Part shown: positions 6,569 to 10,555 of the stretch, piece after piece | Numbering within the stretch: position 1 is the stretch's first letter | Layout of the letters: every line of letters begins with the position of its first letter | NCBI GenBank assembly: GCA_946628745.1 | Contig: CAMOXA010000043.1 | Location: 1-10,555 of the forward strand | DNA from: an uncultured Verrucomicrobiota bacterium | Lineage (GTDB): Bacteria; Verrucomicrobiota; Kiritimatiellia; RFP12; UBA1067 | Length of the DNA: 10,555 bases | Direction of reading: 5' to 3' | The notes under the pieces: model-generated | The model's input: only the letters and a program-made list of their open reading frames with translations | What the model was told of the DNA's origin: nothing | The model's database searches: none | Made by a program: the position numbers and the translations under genes

Positions 6569-9500
6569 ATGAAACGGCTCGCCATACAGCTTCTTGCCGC
6601 ATTGTGCGCGGCGCTGGCGTCCGCGGCGGACGTACCCGCCGCGGCGCAGGCCGAGAGGCTGGACGAGCTCGGCATGACGCCGAAAGAATGGAACGACTTC
6701 GGCGGCGATCGCAAGTACCGCAAGATCTCCGGCAGGGACCGGCCCGCCGAGAGGCCTGCGGACGGCGACGAATGGACGGTCGTCGCGATGGCGCGCGGCG
6801 GCCGCCCGAAGAAAGTGCCCAACTGGGACCGGCAGTTCCATCTCTACGCTCTTGTGAAGGATGCGGACGGACGCGAGCGGCTCTTCGTCGACGGCAAGAT
6901 CTCCGCGGAACCCGCCAGGGGATTCGCCGTCTGGCGCGAGACCGGCGCGGAGCTCGCGGAATACCGCGTCTACGACACGCCTCTCAGCGAGCAGCAGATA
7001 CTGCAAATCGCCAACGGCAACCGTCCGTGGCCGCATATCGCCTCTGAGGTGCGCGAATCGATAGGCTTCGTCGACACGAACGCGGTTCTGAGGCTCGGCT
7101 ACGAGCTGCCGGACGATGTCGTCGTGGGCGAAGGCGGCGAGCGCAAGCTGTACGCGAAGGGGGTGCTCGCCCAGTGCGGCATAGGCGCCGCCAAGCGATT
7201 CGAGCTGAGGGACGGCGGCGCGCTCGCGATCGGCTCTGGCGGCTTCGTCTTCGACTCCAACTACGCGCACGGCCGGACCAACGAAGTGGTGTTTTCCGGC
7301 GGGGCTGTCGCGGCATATGAAGCGTCGTTCATGAAAAGCGCCGCGCCGGTGCGGCTCGAAGGGACCGTGCGCCTCGTCGCGAAGGACACCTTCGTCATGC
7401 GCACGTCGTTCGAAGGCGCCGGCACTCTCGTGAAAAGCGGCGAGGGCACCGTCGGGCTGCAGTATCCGTGCCCGGCGGCCGCGGGAAAGCTCGTCGTCGC
7501 CAAAGGCACGCTTGTCATAGGCCCCGCGGGCGGCTGGGGCGGAACGATAGAAGTCAAAAGCGGCGCGACATTGAAGTGCGCCTCGGCCTCGGTGGCGGGG
7601 CGGCTCGTCAAAGCACCCGGCGCGAGAGTCGTGGAGACTGGCGCGGGACGCCGCGGCGACCTGTCGGCGGACGCTTTCCCCCAGCCGGCGACGGCATACG
7701 ACATGAAGCGCATGCAGCGCGAGCGGATGGGCCGCGGGGTCTACGCCTTCAGGTGCGGCGCGAACGAGGTCTGGATAGGCTGGCGCTACAAGTCGTCCGA
7801 TCCGCCGGACGCCGCGTTCGACGTCTTCGCCAACGGCAGGAAGCTCAACACCTCGCCGATATCGGATGTCACATATTTCAAGACAGGCTGGACGGGCGCG
7901 AAGACTGTGTACTCCGTAAAGCCCGCCGGGCGCGCGAAGACTGTCGAAGCCTCCTCGTCGTGGACGCTCGCGGCCGACGCCCCGGTTGGATATTGCGACC
8001 TGCCGCTCTCGCCGCCCAAGCCGTCGAAGACGCCCGACGGCCGCGCGTATTCGTACTATCCGTGCGACTGTTCGATAGGAGACCTTGACGGAGACGGCGA
8101 GTATGAACTCGTCGTCATATGGTGGCCGACTCTCGCATACGACAATTCGCATGGCGGACAGTCCGGCGAGACATGGCTCGAAGGCGTCAAGCTCGACGGC
8201 ACGGCCCGTTCGCTGTGGAAAATATGCCTCGGGCCTAACATAAGATCTGGCTCGCACTATGTCCCGGTAATGGTCGCGGACTTCGACGGCGACGGCTGCG
8301 CCGAAGTCGTGTGCCGCACGGCGGACGGCGCCGTGGACGGACGGGGCCGCGTGCAGAACGCCGGCGCGTGGGCGAAAGGCCAGGCTTTCAAAGACTGGCG
8401 CCCCGAGGACTATAACGTCGTCTTCGCGCCGAACTACGTGACGTGCTTCTCGGGGCGCACCGGCGAGGCGACGGATTCGATACCGTTCCGCCCCGCCGTC
8501 CTCGACGACCGGGACGCAATCGCGAGGAGGGATTTCAAGGCCGTCAACAGAGTATGGGGCTCGCGCAACCCGGGCAACCAGGCGTTCCGCTTCCTTTCGG
8601 CGGTGGCCTATCTTGACGGGGTCCATCCCTCGGTCGTGATGTGCCGCGGGTACTACTCGCGCACATGCCTCGCGGCGTACGACGTCGAGGGCGGCAGGCT
8701 GAAAGAGCGCTGGTTCTTCACGACGGACGACCAGCGCAACTGGGGATACAACGGACAGGGCTTCCACAACCTTCGCGTCGGCGACGTGGATTTCGACGGC
8801 AAGGACGAGATAATCTACGGCCACATGTGCGTCGACCACGACGGCTGCGGGCTGTGGACGACCGGCTACGGCCACGGCGACGCGATACAGCTGATACAGG
8901 CCAGTCCCGAGACGCGCGGGCTGCAGCTGTGGACGTGCCACGAGAACAGGCCCTTCGGCGTTTCGCTGATAGACGCGCAGTCGGGGCGCACGATCTTCCA
9001 CACCCCGGGGCCGATAGACACCGGCAGCTGCAACGCGATGGATATCGACGCGGCGTTCCCTGGCGTGGAACTGTTCGGCGCGGCCCACTGCGGCGTGTAC
9101 TCCGCGAAGACCCTGGAGCGCTACCCCGACCCGAAGCCCAAACCGCCGTCGAACTACTACAACACGCTGCGCTTCGGGATTTGGTGGAAGGGCGACATGA
9201 CCCGCAGCGCCTATTCGGGCGGCGACGCGATAAACGACTACAGCGTCGCCGGGCGGGTCTCGGCGAATATATGGCACGGCGACGGACAGGCTGGCAGCAA
9301 CCACGGGTCGAAGGGCTGTCCGTGCCTGATAGCGGACATATTCGGCGACTGGCGCGAGGAGCTGCTTCTCAGGCGAAACGACAACAAGGCCATTCGCATA
9401 TACATGAGCGCCGAGCCGACGAAGTGGCGCTTCCACACGTTTCTCGAAGACCCGGCGTACAGAATCTCGGTGCTTACCCAGAACAACGGCTACAACATGC

Positions 9501-9577
9501 CCACCGGGCCGGGATTCTATTTCGGGCCGGATCTCAAGGGCCGGGGCGTGACGTTTCGCGGGACGAAGCTGGATTAG
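6569..9577 (+). CDS. Secreted PL11 rhamnogalacturonan lyase with N-terminal LamG-like and autotransporter-type beta-strand segments
   Basis: Cleaves the rhamnose-galacturonate backbone of rhamnogalacturonan I by beta-elimination, outside the cytoplasm. The 1002 residues begin with a signal peptide (KR, hydrophobic core, likely cleavage after ALASA at residue 19). Residues about 65-150 look like a shortened LamG/concanavalin-type domain ending YRVYDTPLSEQQ. About 285-318 resemble the autotransporter-associated beta-strand repeat (GTLVKSGEGTV ... GTLVIG). From about 368 to the end is the PL11 eight-bladed propeller seen in YesW/YesX, including IGDLDGDGEYE, DFDGDG (571-576), RGYYSR, DVDFDGKDEIIYG (739-) and TTGYGHGDA. 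The DxDGDG-type loops (505, 571, 739) are probable calcium sites. Twenty cysteines in the mature protein is high for this family. I chose the ATG at 6569 because it opens directly into the signal peptide; a TTG at 6557 overlapping the previous stop is an alternative. Endo- versus exo-action cannot be told. Confidence 0.93.
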   Translation: MKRLAIQLLAALCAALASAADVPAAAQAERLDELGMTPKEWNDFGGDRKYRKISGRDRPAERPADGDEWTVVAMARGGRPKKVPNWDRQFHLYALVKDADGRERLFVDGKISAEPARGFAVWRETGAELAEYRVYDTPLSEQQILQIANGNRPWPHIASEVRESIGFVDTNAVLRLGYELPDDVVVGEGGERKLYAKGVLAQCGIGAAKRFELRDGGALAIGSGGFVFDSNYAHGRTNEVVFSGGAVAAYEASFMKSAAPVRLEGTVRLVAKDTFVMRTSFEGAGTLVKSGEGTVGLQYPCPAAAGKLVVAKGTLVIGPAGGWGGTIEVKSGATLKCASASVAGRLVKAPGARVVETGAGRRGDLSADAFPQPATAYDMKRMQRERMGRGVYAFRCGANEVWIGWRYKSSDPPDAAFDVFANGRKLNTSPISDVTYFKTGWTGAKTVYSVKPAGRAKTVEASSSWTLAADAPVGYCDLPLSPPKPSKTPDGRAYSYYPCDCSIGDLDGDGEYELVVIWWPTLAYDNSHGGQSGETWLEGVKLDGTARSLWKICLGPNIRSGSHYVPVMVADFDGDGCAEVVCRTADGAVDGRGRVQNAGAWAKGQAFKDWRPEDYNVVFAPNYVTCFSGRTGEATDSIPFRPAVLDDRDAIARRDFKAVNRVWGSRNPGNQAFRFLSAVAYLDGVHPSVVMCRGYYSRTCLAAYDVEGGRLKERWFFTTDDQRNWGYNGQGFHNLRVGDVDFDGKDEIIYGHMCVDHDGCGLWTTGYGHGDAIQLIQASPETRGLQLWTCHENRPFGVSLIDAQSGRTIFHTPGPIDTGSCNAMDIDAAFPGVELFGAAHCGVYSAKTLERYPDPKPKPPSNYYNTLRFGIWWKGDMTRSAYSGGDAINDYSVAGRVSANIWHGDGQAGSNHGSKGCPCLIADIFGDWREELLLRRNDNKAIRIYMSAEPTKWRFHTFLEDPAYRISVLTQNNGYNMPTGPGFYFGPDLKGRGVTFRGTKLD

Positions 9578-10555
9578 CGCGCTTTCGCCCCGCCGGACTC
9601 CCCGGCGGCGATCACCGCGAGTTCGCGTATCTTCGCGTCTGGCGTCCTGCCTTTGAGGTCGCGCACGAAAGCGATCTCGCGCGAGCCCGCCCTGTAGAAT
9701 ACGGCGCGAGCGCCTTTCACGTCCACATTGCCGATCCTCGCGTCCGCGCAGGCGACGCGAAGGCGCGCGACGGCGGCGAGGCGTTTCGCGGCGGGCGGCA
9801 GGGGCCCGAAGCGGTCGGCGAGCTCGGCGGCGATCGCCTTGACGCTTTTCGCGTCGGGGGCTTCGGCGAAGCGTTTCATGAAACCCATGCGCTGGGCGTC
9901 TTCTTCGACGTACGAGTATGGCAGCGCGGCGGCGGAATCGCGGTCGCAGGACGCCGGCGAACCGTCGATGAAGTCCAGGTTCAGCCGCACGTCGACGATG
10001 TCGCGGACCTTTTCGCCGCGCAGCATCGCGATCGAGCGCTGCAGCAGCCTGCAGTACAGCGAGAAGCCCACCGCGGCGATATGGCCGGACTGCTGGGAGC
10101 CGAGAAGATTGCCGGCGCCGCGCAGCTCCAGGTCGCGCACTGCGAGGCCGAAACCGGAGCCAAGCCCGCCGTGGCGCATCAGCGCGTCGAGGCGTTCGCG
10201 CGCGTCCGAGTCCACGATCCCGCCCGGCGGCAGCAGAAACAGCGCCCGGCCCTGTTTCGCGGCGCGGCCGACGCGGCCTCTGAGCTGGTAGAGGTCGGCG
10301 AGGCCGAACATGTGCGCGTCGGCGACTATTATCGTGTTCGCGCGGGGGATGTCGATGCCGGACTCCACAATGGTGGTCGACAGGAGTATGTCGTATTTGC
10401 CGCGTTCGAAATCGCGCATCTTGCGGGCGAGCGTCTGCGAGTCCATCTGCCCGTGGGCGACGACGGTTTTCGCGTCGGGGCAGATCGCCTTGAGGCGCTT
10501 CTCGGCGCGGCCCATCGTGGCGACGCGGTTGTAAAGGTAGAAGACCTGGCCGCCG
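9574..10555 (-). CDS. mfd: Transcription-repair coupling factor Mfd, C-terminal part (5' end beyond right edge)
   Basis: ATP-dependent DNA translocase that removes RNA polymerase stalled at lesions and recruits UvrA for nucleotide-excision repair. The 326 visible residues open inside the second RecA-like domain (VFYLYNRV, then VAHGQM). Next come motif V (TTIVESGIDIPRANTIIV), motif VI (YQLRGRVGR), the RecG/Mfd-shared TRG region (LGSGFGLAVRDLELRGAGNLLG, then GHIAAVGFSLYCRLL), and a D7-type C-terminal domain with LADRFGPLPPAAKRL. RecG is excluded by the VGFSLYCRLL block and the D7 region. The frame is open to the right edge. The stop TAA (9576-9574) overlaps the lyase TAG on the other strand, so the two genes converge with no spacer and no visible terminator. 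Confidence 0.96.
   Translation of the reverse strand, partial: GGQVFYLYNRVATMGRAEKRLKAICPDAKTVVAHGQMDSQTLARKMRDFERGKYDILLSTTIVESGIDIPRANTIIVADAHMFGLADLYQLRGRVGRAAKQGRALFLLPPGGIVDSDARERLDALMRHGGLGSGFGLAVRDLELRGAGNLLGSQQSGHIAAVGFSLYCRLLQRSIAMLRGEKVRDIVDVRLNLDFIDGSPASCDRDSAAALPYSYVEEDAQRMGFMKRFAEAPDAKSVKAIAAELADRFGPLPPAAKRLAAVARLRVACADARIGNVDVKGARAVFYRAGSREIAFVRDLKGRTPDAKIRELAVIAAGESGGAKAR

Noticed and set aside
4158..6602. Long open frame on the minus strand (814 codons)
   Set aside because: It runs antisense to rubrerythrin and the dehydrogenase, is extremely rich in Arg, and resembles no protein family; it is a by-product of GC-rich codon use on the other strand.
6578..6607. Possible lipoprotein signal in the lyase (LAALC)
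   Set aside because: The residue before the cysteine is Leu rather than Gly, Ala or Ser, and a better signal peptidase I site (ALASA) follows six residues later.
6494..9436. Long open frame on the minus strand (980 codons)
   Set aside because: It is antisense to the PL11 lyase, whose motifs are unambiguous; composition is Arg/Ala/Val-rich with no recognisable motif.
1..10555. CRISPR arrays, tRNA or rRNA genes, insertion sequences, integrase genes or tRNA attachment sites
   Set aside because: I looked for regularly spaced repeats, tRNA-like cloverleaf ends and transposase motifs and found none.

Overview
This window is bacterial chromosome, tightly packed and mostly GC-rich; hand-counted 60-base lines give 37/60 at 901-960 and 43/60 at 5041-5100. 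The gene content suggests a carbohydrate-degrading anaerobe. It has a rubrerythrin, a secreted family-11 rhamnogalacturonan lyase carrying an autotransporter-type beta-strand segment and many cysteines, and a sugar-acid/polyol dehydrogenase. This combination, together with heavy use of the isoleucine codon ATA in a GC-rich gene, would fit a gut or sediment member of the Planctomycetes-Verrucomicrobia-Chlamydiae group (Kiritimatiellota/Lentisphaerota-like). That placement is an inference; the sequence contains no marker gene that proves it.

Layout. (1) 1-2485, minus strand: most of a SWIM zinc-finger SNF2-family helicase, running off the left edge and driven by a clear TTGACA-17-TATCAT promoter. 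(2) 2486-2617: a short divergent promoter region. (3) 2618-4242, plus strand: a two-gene type II restriction-modification cassette, a D12-class (Dam-like) DNA adenine methyltransferase coupled by an ATGA overlap to an HNH restriction endonuclease. It is AT-richer than both flanks and ends in a small hairpin plus T-tract. (4) 4243-4403: the rubrerythrin promoter and leader. (5) 4404-9577, plus strand: a compact three-gene run of rubrerythrin, mannitol-dehydrogenase-family oxidoreductase and PL11 rhamnogalacturonan lyase, with gaps of 8-9 bases. (6) 9574-10555, minus strand: the C-terminal part of the transcription-repair coupling factor Mfd, convergent with the lyase and overlapping it by four bases.

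The accessory element is the restriction-modification cassette. Its promoter and leader repeat the rubrerythrin promoter and leader (13 identical bases at the -10 region, then a shared GA(G/A)ACAAAGG), as if the cassette entered at this promoter. Its methyltransferase start codon overlaps a two-codon leader ORF (ATG AGA TGA) that has the better Shine-Dalgarno spacing, so translation of the whole cassette may be a chain of coupled re-initiations. The lyase and dehydrogenase plausibly belong to pectin (rhamnogalacturonan I) use: the lyase cuts outside the cytoplasm, and the dehydrogenase may act on a keto-uronate or related sugar inside the cell.

I see no wholly new system. The points most worth a second look are the cassette's leader architecture, the unusual lyase, and the ATA codon bias.
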